Assembly: GCA_963665015.2 (NCBI GenBank)
Contig: CAXXSY010000004.1
Location: forward strand, 2,418,001-2,482,000
DNA length: 64,000 nt
DNA from: G963662655 sp963665015
GTDB taxonomy: Bacteria; Cloacimonadota; Cloacimonadia; Cloacimonadales; JAIOQZ01
Direction of reading: 5' to 3'
Position numbers and translations under genes: made by a program. The notes below the pieces were generated by a model. It was not told where the DNA came from. It was given only the letters and a program-made list of their open reading frames with translations, and ran no database searches. Each line of letters starts with the position of its first letter. Position 1 is the stretch's first letter. Below, piece after piece: positions 50,833-59,980 of this stretch.

Positions 50833-53800
50833 GTGAGAAAGAAGGTCCTGATCCCGCTTGTTCTGGTGTTATCCATTACAATGCTTTTCGCTTTGGAGAG
50901 CGAGAAGCTATCAAACGCAGACGTATTTTCCTGTGAAACTGTGAGTTCCGGCAGAACTTATTTACAGTTTTCGACTCCGGAGTGGTCCTCCGAATCCTTT
51001 GAAGCACAACAAGGAAATTTTTCGAAAATCCAGATCGCCGAACGTGATATTCCTTTCTTGACGGCATCGGAAGGGCTCCCCGAGCTCCCCTTTTTCAGCA
51101 CGATGATCGCGGTTCCGGATCACGGCTCCATCAACCTCGATGGGCTCGATCTCGCCGAAACCCGTGTCCCCATCGATCCCGTATATCCCTATCAGGATTT
51201 GGAAGCGCAGCGCTCCGTGCTGGCGATGGATCAGTCCTTCTACGAGAGCGGATCGGTCTATCCCGCCGAGACAGTCCACGTGGGAGAACCGGTCATCATG
51301 CGAAACCTGCGAATGGTTCCGGTCAATGTCTATCCATTTGCATATGACCCACAGACATCGGAGCTGATCGTCCGCGACGACATCTCCTTCGAAATCAATG
51401 CTGACAACTCAATCGGCGTAAACGAAGTTGACATGGAGCGTCCGTTATCGCGCAGTTTCGAGCCGATGTACCGCTCCCTTGTCCTGAATTACGACGATGT
51501 CCGTGACGAGAATCCCGTTTATCAAAACCCGAGCATCATCATTCTGACTTGCAGCAGCAGCGAAATCGACGAGCAGGTCGAGCAGCTTGCCGACTGGAAG
51601 CGCACCAAGGGTTTCGACGTCACCGTGGTAAGCACATCGGAGACCGGTAACAGCACCAACTCCATCCTCAGCTACATCGACAACGCTTACGGATCCTGGG
51701 AGAATCCGCCGGAGTACGTAGTCATCGTCGGCGACGCCGGCGGAAGCTTCGATGTTCCAACATGGGGTGGCGAAGGCGATCATAACTACACGTGCCTCGA
51801 GGGTAACGATATCCTTCCGGAAATCTTCGTCGGGCGACTCTCGATCAGCAGCCCGACCGACCTGATGGTCATCCTGCAAAAGATCAACCTCTACGAACGA
51901 GACCCGAACCTGAACGAGGAAGATATGATTATGTACCGCCATTCGCTGCTCGTTGGCGATACGAGCCCCTCGGGTCTTTCCTGCGTGATTACCAGCAAAT
52001 ACAATAAAGAAGAAATCCTTTCTTACGATCCCGATCACAGCTTTACGGAGCTCTATGATCCGGATCCGAGCGCAAGCCAGATGGGCAACGCGATCAACGC
52101 CGGTTCGCTGTTCTTCTCCTACCGCGGTTATTACGGAATGAGCGGCTGGATATCCAGCACCGCCAACAGCCTGACGAACGTCAATAAACTGACCAACGCG
52201 GTGATCATTACCTGCGATACCGGCACATTCGCTTCGAGCAGCGGCGTTGCGAGAACCGAGGCCCTGCTGCGCGTTGGCACGCCAACGGCTCCCAAGGGCG
52301 CCGCTTGCGCAATCGGTATGTCAACCGCCAGCACGCACACCCAATACAACAACATCCTCATGGCAGGTATCTTCCACGGCCTGTACGCCAGCGACATGCA
52401 CACCATGGGACAGGCGATCATGGCCGGAAAACTCTACCTCTACCTTGGATATTCAAGCGTGAATTACAGTGCGGTCAGCGACTTTACCGAATGGTGCAAC
52501 CTGATGGGCGATCCGTGTATGGATGTCTGGCGCGGCGAACCGATCGCCATGAGCGCCGAATACGATAGCTCGATCGACCTGGGACAGGGCTACATCGATG
52601 TCAATGTCTTCGACTACTTAGGCGAGCCGCTTGAAGGAGCCTGGGTAACCGCCCGCATGGGACAGGATATCATCTTCGGCACCGGACTCACCGACGACGC
52701 CGGTACGGTCACGATAACCTTCGACCCGTATCAAATCGGCAACGTCAACCTGACCATCACCAAGCCCGACTATATCCCGCATCTGGGAAGCTTCAGCGTC
52801 GAGTCCAGCGGGGGCATCGCATGCACCAATGTGGCGATCGACGACGACAACACCGGCTCGTCCAGCGGAAACAACAATGGCGAGGCCAATTCCGGCGAGA
52901 CCGTCGAGCTGTTCGTCAACCTGCACAACTACAGCGAAACCTCCGCTGCGAACGTCTCCGCCGAAATATCCTCCAACGACCCATGGATCGAAATCACGCA
53001 GAACGCCGACGATTTCGGCACCATCTCAGCAGGCGGCAACATGGAAGGACAGTCCGGATTCGTCGTGGAAATCGCACCGGATGCGCCGGACAAACACATC
53101 CTGCGTTTCAACCTGGATATCTCCGACGAAAACGGCAACACCTGGAGCAACAGCTTCTGGCTGGAAATCAAGGGCAACGACGCCGATGTGGAAGAAGTCC
53201 AGTACGCCGATGGAAACGACGGCGTCATCGACCCGGGCGAGACCAGCGATATTGTCCTCACAATCCGCAACAACGGTGGGACGGTACTCGATGGCGTCTA
53301 TGGCACACTTCGGACCTCCAGCTATTTCCTGCGCGTCGATGATTCGCTGGCGTACTTCGGTTCGATCCTGCCCGGCTCGCAGGCAAGCTGCGGCTCCGAT
53401 CCCTTCACCGTTACCGGCTTGAGCCTGACCCTGCCCGGCATGACAGTCAAAGCGAGACTGCGCCTCTTCAACGACAGCGGTTACGAGGAATTCGAAGACG
53501 TGGTCATCCAGGTCGGCGAAGCGCATGCGGGCGACCCGACCGGACCCGATTCATACGGCTACGTATGCTACGACTCGGGCGATACCGACTACCTCGAAGC
53601 ACCGGTTTACGACTGGATCGAGATCGATCCGGCATTCGGCGGCGAAGGTAACGATACAGGAATCAGCGATACCGGGGACGAAGGAGAGGAATACCACGGC
53701 AAAGCAACTGTCGATCTACCCTTCGATTTCAATTTCTATGGTAAAACCTATAGCGAAGTGACGATCTGCTCGAACGGCTGGATCACGTTCGTCGATACCG

Positions 53801-56313
53801 AGCAGGTCTCGTTCCGTAACTGGTATATGCCCGGCGCAATGGGACCGCGCGCGATGATCGCCGCGTTCTGGGACGACCTTCGAACAGGCTCCGGCGGCGT
53901 CTATACATGGTTCAACGAAGACGAAGACTACTTCGTGATCCAGTGGTCTCGCGTTCAAAACGCCGTTGACAGCGCAGCGGAAACCTTCCAGATCATCCTC
54001 TACAACCCGGAAGTCTATCTGACACCGACCTTCGACGGCATGATCAAGATCCAATACATGACGTTCAACAATGTGGATAGCTACAATTCATCCGGCGGTT
54101 CACAGGGCAACCACTGTACCGTCGGTATCGAAGACCACACCGAGCTTCGCGGACTTCAATACACCTACGACGACGAATACGCCAATACTTCGATGCCGAT
54201 CCAGAACGAGACGGCGATCCTCTTCACCGGCTTGCCGATGAGCTCGCAGGAAAGCTATCTGGTTTACAACGGTATCGTGATGCACGACGAAGACGAGAGC
54301 GGCCTTGTCGATGCGGGTGAGAGCGTCGATCTCAGTGTGAGAATCGACAACGTTGGCTTGTCAACGGCGACCGGTATCGTCGGCACAATCAGCAGCGATT
54401 CCCCCTATATATCGATCACCAACGCCACATCGAACTATGGCAACATCAATAGCTCCTACAGTGGGTACAACCTCTCCTTCTTCTCCTTCGACGTGCTTCC
54501 GACGTGCCCGAATCAACACATCGCCCACTTCACGATCGAGCTGAACAACGACGACGGCTACTGGGAATACCCCTTCGCGATCATAGTCTATAAACCCACG
54601 GTAGAGCTCTTATCGACGATCATTTACGATACAACCGGAAACATGGACGGCGTCTTCGATCCGGGTGAGGAAGGATACCTGATCGTCAACCTGCAAAACA
54701 ACACCGGCTCTCTCGCCCGTGACGTAACGGCAACCCTGTCCGTCAACAACGATCTAATTACTATCGGACAGCCCGAGTTCAGCTACGGCGATCTGGGGGT
54801 CGGCATGAATCTTCAGAAGGCCTATCCGATCACGGTGGATGCTACCATCCCGGCAGAGACCATCGTTCTGTTCTCGCTGGATATCGATATGTACGGCGGA
54901 ACCGGTCAGGCCTACGATTTCCAGGCTGGAATCGGCATCTGGGGCGCGCAATCCGACTTCGAAGACGACAACTGGGGATTCTCCTCCAGCGATTTCTGGG
55001 AATGGGGAACGCCAAGCCTCGGAACTCACTCCGGCGAGAAGGCCTGGGCAACCCGCCTCTATGCCAACTATCTGGACAATGCCGACTGGCGACTCGAATC
55101 CACCGAATTCTACATCGGAACCTGCACAGAACTCCACTTCTGGCACAAGTACCAGACGCAGACCAACTACGATGGCGGTAACGTGAAGATCAGCATCGAC
55201 GGCGGATTCACCTGGCATGTCGTCGAGCCCAATGACGGCTACCCCACTGCGTCGATGTCAAGCAGCAACGACGCCCTCGGCGGCGAGCCCGGCTATTCCG
55301 GTTACCACCCGGAATGGGCGGAAGCGGTATTCGACCTCTCTGCATACGCGGGTCACAACGGTATCATCCGCTGGCACTTCGGCACCAACGGCTCCACCAT
55401 CGCCTACGGCTGGATCATCGATGACGTCCTGGTAACCGGCAGCCAGGAAAAAGGAGCCGGTATCGCCGGAACCGTCACCCTGAGCGAGAATATGGCGGAG
55501 GTCGAGGACGCACTTGTAACCGTTGGTCAATATACGACTCAACCGGACGAGGAAGGCAACTACCTGCTTTACGTCTCAGAAAACACATACGATCTCAAGA
55601 CAGACCTTCAATACTTCGAGAGTGATCTGCTCTTCGAACTCGCCGCGACGCAGGGCACGATATCAGAAGGAAACGACATGGTTCTCACCTACCTGCACCC
55701 CGCGACCAGCACCGCATGGGAACAGCAAAACGGTCGGGTGACCATCACCTGGGACTACGAAGCGCCCTCGGCAGTTCGGAACAACAAGAGCCGCAAGATC
55801 GAGACGCGCGAAGAATTCGAGAGCTTCCGCGTGTATCGCCAGCAGGAAACCGGCCCGAATGTCCTGGTCGGCAGCGATATCACGGACTACCAGTTCGTTG
55901 ACCAGATCGATTCGCTCAAGACCTATTTCTACACGATCGTGGTCCAGTACGACGCAGGACTCAGCGAACCGGCCGCGGTCGAGGACGTTTACTGGGACGG
56001 AACCATCGTCGGAACCCAGCCCGACGCGCCCTCCTACGTCAACCGCCTCGGCTGCAACTACCCCAACCCATTCAACCCCGAGACGCGCATCGACTTCAGT
56101 CTGAAGAACGCCGGTCGCGCAAAGCTCGATATATTCAACGTCAAGGGGCAGTTGGTGAAAACGCTGGTCGATGACAAGCTAACCGAAGGAAACCACAGCT
56201 TCACCTGGCACGGAACCGACAATAGCAACCATCGCGTATCGTCCGGTGTCTATCTGTACCGGCTCGAAACCGACGGTTATCGCTCGATCCGTAAGATGCT
56301 CCTTTTGAAATAG
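50833..56313 (+). CDS. Very large secreted peptidase C25 (gingipain family) protein with sorting tail
   Basis: 1826 residues from the GTG at 50833, preferred because AAGGAG precedes it and VRKKVLIPLVLVLSITMLFA is a signal peptide. After a propeptide-like region (to about 230) comes a C25 peptidase domain (about 234-560). The conserved cysteine is present as ITCDTGTF (C461), but the histidine expected in the GHG motif is replaced: YRGYYGMSGW (Y433). Next come a PEGA/carboxypeptidase-like module, several CARDB-like units, each opening with a DPGE-type calcium loop (NNGEANSGE, DGVIDPGE, SGLVDAGE, DGVFDPGE), a galactose-binding/MAM-like domain (EDDNWGFSSSDFWEWGTP onward), FN3-like strands, and the tail NYPNPFNPETRIDFSL ... 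FNVKGQLVKTLVDD ... SSGVYLYRLET. Likely cell-surface; protease activity is doubtful. Confidence 0.87.
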   Translation: MRKKVLIPLVLVLSITMLFALESEKLSNADVFSCETVSSGRTYLQFSTPEWSSESFEAQQGNFSKIQIAERDIPFLTASEGLPELPFFSTMIAVPDHGSINLDGLDLAETRVPIDPVYPYQDLEAQRSVLAMDQSFYESGSVYPAETVHVGEPVIMRNLRMVPVNVYPFAYDPQTSELIVRDDISFEINADNSIGVNEVDMERPLSRSFEPMYRSLVLNYDDVRDENPVYQNPSIIILTCSSSEIDEQVEQLADWKRTKGFDVTVVSTSETGNSTNSILSYIDNAYGSWENPPEYVVIVGDAGGSFDVPTWGGEGDHNYTCLEGNDILPEIFVGRLSISSPTDLMVILQKINLYERDPNLNEEDMIMYRHSLLVGDTSPSGLSCVITSKYNKEEILSYDPDHSFTELYDPDPSASQMGNAINAGSLFFSYRGYYGMSGWISSTANSLTNVNKLTNAVIITCDTGTFASSSGVARTEALLRVGTPTAPKGAACAIGMSTASTHTQYNNILMAGIFHGLYASDMHTMGQAIMAGKLYLYLGYSSVNYSAVSDFTEWCNLMGDPCMDVWRGEPIAMSAEYDSSIDLGQGYIDVNVFDYLGEPLEGAWVTARMGQDIIFGTGLTDDAGTVTITFDPYQIGNVNLTITKPDYIPHLGSFSVESSGGIACTNVAIDDDNTGSSSGNNNGEANSGETVELFVNLHNYSETSAANVSAEISSNDPWIEITQNADDFGTISAGGNMEGQSGFVVEIAPDAPDKHILRFNLDISDENGNTWSNSFWLEIKGNDADVEEVQYADGNDGVIDPGETSDIVLTIRNNGGTVLDGVYGTLRTSSYFLRVDDSLAYFGSILPGSQASCGSDPFTVTGLSLTLPGMTVKARLRLFNDSGYEEFEDVVIQVGEAHAGDPTGPDSYGYVCYDSGDTDYLEAPVYDWIEIDPAFGGEGNDTGISDTGDEGEEYHGKATVDLPFDFNFYGKTYSEVTICSNGWITFVDTEQVSFRNWYMPGAMGPRAMIAAFWDDLRTGSGGVYTWFNEDEDYFVIQWSRVQNAVDSAAETFQIILYNPEVYLTPTFDGMIKIQYMTFNNVDSYNSSGGSQGNHCTVGIEDHTELRGLQYTYDDEYANTSMPIQNETAILFTGLPMSSQESYLVYNGIVMHDEDESGLVDAGESVDLSVRIDNVGLSTATGIVGTISSDSPYISITNATSNYGNINSSYSGYNLSFFSFDVLPTCPNQHIAHFTIELNNDDGYWEYPFAIIVYKPTVELLSTIIYDTTGNMDGVFDPGEEGYLIVNLQNNTGSLARDVTATLSVNNDLITIGQPEFSYGDLGVGMNLQKAYPITVDATIPAETIVLFSLDIDMYGGTGQAYDFQAGIGIWGAQSDFEDDNWGFSSSDFWEWGTPSLGTHSGEKAWATRLYANYLDNADWRLESTEFYIGTCTELHFWHKYQTQTNYDGGNVKISIDGGFTWHVVEPNDGYPTASMSSSNDALGGEPGYSGYHPEWAEAVFDLSAYAGHNGIIRWHFGTNGSTIAYGWIIDDVLVTGSQEKGAGIAGTVTLSENMAEVEDALVTVGQYTTQPDEEGNYLLYVSENTYDLKTDLQYFESDLLFELAATQGTISEGNDMVLTYLHPATSTAWEQQNGRVTITWDYEAPSAVRNNKSRKIETREEFESFRVYRQQETGPNVLVGSDITDYQFVDQIDSLKTYFYTIVVQYDAGLSEPAAVEDVYWDGTIVGTQPDAPSYVNRLGCNYPNPFNPETRIDFSLKNAGRAKLDIFNVKGQLVKTLVDDKLTEGNHSFTWHGTDNSNHRVSSGVYLYRLETDGYRSIRKMLLLK

Positions 56314-56444
56314 GTTCGGCTTTGACGAAGTCAATTGTTGGTTTCGCGGAGCGACAACATGGAATCCTCAAAACGATACCCATGAACGCTGTAATATCGG
56401 CTTGCCGATATTATGTTAGTGGATAATAAATAGATTAGAGAACG

Positions 56445-56489
56445 CCGCCCGGAGGTCGGCGCCTGCAAAAGGCGCGGGGATTCGGGCGG
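56445..56489. terminator. Nested GC-rich hairpin downstream of the C25 gene
   Basis: Outer arms CCGCCCG (56445-56451) and CGGGCGG (56483-56489) enclose an inner stem GCGCCT/AGGCGC (56459-56464 and 56470-56475) with a short loop CAAAA. It lies about 130 bases after the C25 stop codon and has CTCCTTTTC after it. A factor-independent terminator is likely, though the run of T is short. Confidence 0.6.
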
Positions 56490-56507
56490 TCTCCTTTTCA
56501 TTACATA

Positions 56508-56613
56508 CCTTCTGAATGTACCGGAGGTTCTTCCGAATGTTATGCAATAGGACGATGGACATGGAGATCAACATTCAGAAGAGCTTCGCTCAGCACATTC
56601 GGAAGTTGATCTC
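56508..56613. repeat. Two TTCYGAATGT palindromes in opposite orientation
   Basis: A copy in plus orientation (56508-56550; arms ATTACATACC and GTTATGCAAT, eight of ten positions complementary) is followed by a copy in minus orientation (56567-56613; arms AGATCAAC and GTTGATCT, perfect). Adjacent mirror-image copies could form a larger cruciform. The rest of the 520-base gap to 56834 holds family C, E and D elements. Confidence 0.75.
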
Positions 56614-56834
56614 TTCCCCTGTAGCGCTCGACCTCCGGGCGAATCCTTCCTCTTGGTCCGCCAAGCTCCAGCTTGGCATCTCCTCGGAACGCGGACGTCC
56701 TCGTCCGCATTTCCTTTCTCTCGTAGCGCTCGACCTCTGTGATTTTCAGACGGAGTCCGACAAATCGAATCCCCGAGTGAAACGGTAGCGAGCTTTTCTT
56801 GACAACGAATCCTCGACAGGAAAATATACAACCC
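56614..56834. repeat. Composite of families C, E and D
   Basis: A family C hairpin GCTCGACCTCCGGGCGA (56626-56642) is followed by a family E hairpin GGTCCGCCAAGCTCCAGCTT continuing GGCATC (56655-56680) with its GGAACGCGGACGTC block, then by a truncated family C head (56728-56736) fused directly to a family D element (56738-56772). The order of fused blocks indicates that the elements recombine or insert into one another. No gene is seen. Confidence 0.75.
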
Positions 56835-57314
56835 ATGAGAATCAAAACAGGCATCGGACAGGACAGTCACCGAATCGGCGACGACATGAAAAAACCGTTC
56901 ATCCTCGGCGGAATCGTTTTTGACGGACTTCCCGGTCTGAAGGGCAACAGCGACGCGGACGCGGTCATGCACGCGATTACCAACGCGATCTCGGGAATTA
57001 CCGGAGTCAACATCATCGGAAAGGAAAGCGACCGGATGTGCCTGGAAGAGGGCATCGAAGACAGCGCGGTATATCTGAAGGAAGCGTTGAGATTTCTGGG
57101 GGATTTCCGCCTGACCCACCTCTCGATCAGCATCGAATGCAAGAAACCGATGATCACACCGAAGATGGACGAAATGCGAAAACGTCTGTCGGAAATCCTG
57201 CCGCTCGATCCGCAGGACATCGGCATCACCGCCACCACGGGCGAAGGATTAACCGGATTCGGTCGAGGCGAAGGCGTGCAGGCATTCGCGGTTGTCACCG
57301 CCGTCGCGGACTGA
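56835..57314 (+). CDS. ispF: 2-C-methyl-D-erythritol 2,4-cyclodiphosphate synthase
   Basis: 159 residues from the ATG at 56835, the usual length. It cyclises CDP-ME-2-phosphate in the MEP isoprenoid pathway. Conserved parts: MRIKTGIGQDSHRIG (zinc residues D10 and H12), FILGGIVFDG, SDADAVMHAITNAISG (zinc H44 near MHAI) and ATTGEGLTGFGRGEGVQAFA. The normal GHSDAD appears as GNSDAD, and the GDIG-H-FP block has become GVNIIGKESDRMCLEEG, so this is a divergent member. An upstream ATG at 56799 is possible but lacks support. Its stop codon is three bases from the stop codon of the convergent permease. Confidence 0.9.
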   Translation: MRIKTGIGQDSHRIGDDMKKPFILGGIVFDGLPGLKGNSDADAVMHAITNAISGITGVNIIGKESDRMCLEEGIEDSAVYLKEALRFLGDFRLTHLSISIECKKPMITPKMDEMRKRLSEILPLDPQDIGITATTGEGLTGFGRGEGVQAFAVVTAVAD

Positions 57315-57317
57315 TCC

Positions 57318-58091
57318 CTATTTCAGCAACGAAAGCAGCCAGTCGATAACACCCAGCAGCTTAAGACTACCCAGCAGCACCGACACGATCAGGATGAGCC
57401 GGATGATCTTCTCGCCCTTGCGCACGGCCGACCGAACGCCGATCCACGCCCCGATGTAATTCCCGACCGACAAGACGAGACCGTACTTCCACATCACCGT
57501 TCCGGAGATGGCGAAAATACTGACAGAAAAGACCGTGTAGAACAGGACGATGGTCACCTTCAGGGCGTTGGCGCGAATCAGGTCCAGATTCTCAATCAGA
57601 TTCAGCGACGCCAGCAGGATCAGCCCTACACCCACCTGAATGAACCCACCGTAAAATCCGATCGCGATGAAGATCAGGCTCTCCACCCACGCGGGGAAAT
57701 TGCGCTTTGTCTCCTTCATCTTCGGCGGACGGATCATCATCAGAACGATGCCGATGAGGATAAACGCCAGGATGATCTCGAACATCCGACTGCTGATATT
57801 GACCGCCCAGATCGTGCCCAGCAATCCACCGATGACCACGGAGAGCAGGATATGCCAGCGCCCTTTGACTTCGACAAGATTGCGCTTACGGAAATGATGT
57901 GCTCCGGAAATGCTTTGGACGAGAACCGCGACACGGTTTGTGGCGTTGGCGACATTGGCGTCCATCCCGATCAGCGTGATCAGAACGGGAAGCACGAGGA
58001 CAGAGCCGCCGCCCGCGAGCGTGTTGATGAATCCCGCCAGTCCTCCGGCAAAGAAGAGCATGAGATAGATGATTCCTGCGTGAAAATCCAT
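57318..58091 (-). CDS. TauE/SafE (DUF81) family membrane permease
   Basis: 257 residues with seven to eight membrane helices. The first half has FFAGGLAGFINTLAGGGSVL and a NATNRVAVLVQSISGA helix boundary; the second repeats FYGGFIQVGVGLILLASLNL, the two inverted signatures of TauE/SafE. Members export or import sulfite, taurine-derived or other organic acids; the substrate is unknown. I chose the ATG at 58091 because the hydrophobic domain starts there; TTG codons up to 58127 could extend it. It overlaps no gene but its stop codon is three bases from that of ispF, tail to tail. Confidence 0.85.
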   Translation of the reverse strand: MDFHAGIIYLMLFFAGGLAGFINTLAGGGSVLVLPVLITLIGMDANVANATNRVAVLVQSISGAHHFRKRNLVEVKGRWHILLSVVIGGLLGTIWAVNISSRMFEIILAFILIGIVLMMIRPPKMKETKRNFPAWVESLIFIAIGFYGGFIQVGVGLILLASLNLIENLDLIRANALKVTIVLFYTVFSVSIFAISGTVMWKYGLVLSVGNYIGAWIGVRSAVRKGEKIIRLILIVSVLLGSLKLLGVIDWLLSLLK

Positions 58092-58130
58092 ATTGAACAA
58101 ATGAATGAAAATCAACCCTCGTGGCAAGGT

Positions 58131-59864
58131 TTATTTTGTGAAAACACCCACCAGATCGCCCCGACCTGCCGTTCTGAGCGCTTCGATCACCAGCTTGCGA
58201 TTCTGCGGCTCATACCACTGCAAGAGAGCCTTCATCAATCTCACCTCCCTGCCCCTCGACACGTGAACCTTTTCGCCCGTCGCGGGATCGACGCCGCTGA
58301 AATACATGCAGGTGCTTCGCGTCATCGGCGTGGGGGTGAACTGCTGGATCTGCCGGACGCGCAGGTTGTTTTTATGCAACCACAGCGCCAGCTCGATCGT
58401 GTCCCTGAGCGTCTCGCCCGGATGACCGGCGATCAGATAAGGCAACACGTATTGCTTTTTGCCGGACTTCTTCGATTCGACTTCGAATATCCGGCAGAAA
58501 TCGTCATAGGGCTCATTCGACGGCTTGTTCATCCGGTGCAGAACGTTCGGTGAACGGTGCTCTGGCGCAAGCTTGAGGTGTCCACCGGTGTATCGCTTCG
58601 CAAGCTCGGCGATGAATTTCCTGTCCCGTAGCGCAAGATCGAACCGCACACCCGACGCGATGAACAAATGCTTGATACCGGGAATCTTCGACGCCCGATC
58701 AAGCAGCTTGAGGTAGTCCGCGTGGCTCGTGTCAAGGAACGGGCAAACGTCCGGCACCAGGCAGGACGACCTTCCGCAATCCGCCGGGAAACCGCGCTTG
58801 CAGGACAGTCCGTACATGTTGGCGGTCGGACCGCCAATGTCGGTGACGGTGCCCTTGAAATCGGCATCGCCTGCCATGTCGCGCACCTCGCTAAGGATCG
58901 ATTGCTCGCTGCGTGAGCGGATCGCGCGTCCCTGGTGATATGACAGCGCGCAAAAACTGCATCCGCCGAAGCAGCCCCGGTGCGCGGTGACAGAATGCCG
59001 AATCTGCTCGAACGCCGGGATGCGCGCGCCCTTGTAGCCCACATGCGGCTTCCTCGAAAACGGCAGCCGATATAGCGCGTCGAGTTCATCCTCCGACAGC
59101 GGCTCCTGCGGTGGGTAGTGAACCAGCTTCCTGCCGGCGAAATCCTGAATCAGCGTATGTTGCCGGAACTTGTTGTCGAACGCCTGGAACAGTTTCAGAT
59201 AACCCTCCGGTGACTTCGATTCCTCCCACGTGGGAAGCCGTAAACCCTCGACCGCTGCATCCTTCAGCAGCGAAACGACGGTTCCCGGGATGCCGTCCAG
59301 AGCTCGTTCTTCATCAACGCGCCGCGCGATCTCGATGATCTGTCGCTCTCCCATGCCATAGACGAGGATGTCGGCGCGCGTCTCAGGCAGGATGCTGTTG
59401 CGCACCTTCTCAGTCCAGTAGTCGTAGTGCGGGACGCGCCTCAGCGATGCCTCGATTCCGCCCAGCACAATCGTCGTCCCCTTGAACAGCCGCCTGATCG
59501 CCTGAGTATAAACGATCGTGGCACGGTCTGGACGCTTGCCGCCTTCGCCATTCGGCGTATAGGCATCGTCGGAACGTGGCTTCTTCAGCGCGGTGTAGTT
59601 GGCCACCATCGAATCGACGTTGCCTGAGGTGACGCCCCAAAAAAGCCGTGGCCTGCCCAGCCGCGTGTAATCCTCATCCGACTGCGGTTGCGCGATGATC
59701 CCGGTTCGATAGCCATGATGGATCAGCCATCGCGCCAGCAGCGCACTGCCGAACGACGGGTGATCGACGAACGCGTCGCCGCTGACGATGATCACGTCGA
59801 GCTCGTCCCAGCCGAGAGACTCCGTCTCCTGCCGGGTCATGGGTGGTTGATAAATCTTCTGCAT
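58131..59864 (-). CDS. ygiQ: YgiQ family radical SAM protein
   Basis: 577 residues. N-terminal B12-binding-like/UPF0313 section (WDELDVIIVSGDAFVDHPSF; LGRPRLFWGVTSGNVDSMVA; YTPNGEGGKRPDRATIVYTQ) leads to the radical SAM core with cluster motif GCFGGCSFCALSYHQGR (CxxxCxxC). Further YgiQ-specific strings are TDIGGPTANMYG, LKLAPEHRSPNVLHRMNKPS, and QQFTPTPMTRSTCMYFSG. The reaction of YgiQ is not known. It ends 39 bases before the permease start on the same strand. Confidence 0.9.
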   Translation of the reverse strand: MQKIYQPPMTRQETESLGWDELDVIIVSGDAFVDHPSFGSALLARWLIHHGYRTGIIAQPQSDEDYTRLGRPRLFWGVTSGNVDSMVANYTALKKPRSDDAYTPNGEGGKRPDRATIVYTQAIRRLFKGTTIVLGGIEASLRRVPHYDYWTEKVRNSILPETRADILVYGMGERQIIEIARRVDEERALDGIPGTVVSLLKDAAVEGLRLPTWEESKSPEGYLKLFQAFDNKFRQHTLIQDFAGRKLVHYPPQEPLSEDELDALYRLPFSRKPHVGYKGARIPAFEQIRHSVTAHRGCFGGCSFCALSYHQGRAIRSRSEQSILSEVRDMAGDADFKGTVTDIGGPTANMYGLSCKRGFPADCGRSSCLVPDVCPFLDTSHADYLKLLDRASKIPGIKHLFIASGVRFDLALRDRKFIAELAKRYTGGHLKLAPEHRSPNVLHRMNKPSNEPYDDFCRIFEVESKKSGKKQYVLPYLIAGHPGETLRDTIELALWLHKNNLRVRQIQQFTPTPMTRSTCMYFSGVDPATGEKVHVSRGREVRLMKALLQWYEPQNRKLVIEALRTAGRGDLVGVFTK

Positions 59865-59899
59865 GGGATTAGAAAATACGCGACGCGGAAGACGTCAAT

Positions 59900-59946
59900 G
59901 GAAATCAACTTCTGAATGTCCGAAGGTCTTCCGAATGTTGATTTCC
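59900..59946. repeat. TTCYGAATGT palindrome, copy 5
   Basis: Arms GGAAATCAAC (59900-59909) and GTTGATTTCC (59937-59946) are perfectly complementary over ten bases and differ from the arms of all other copies. Between them lie TTCTGAATGT, CCGAAGG and TTCCGAATGT. Confidence 0.8.
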
Positions 59947-59980
59947 ACGAGACTCATCCTGAAATCGAGCACCCAGCTAT

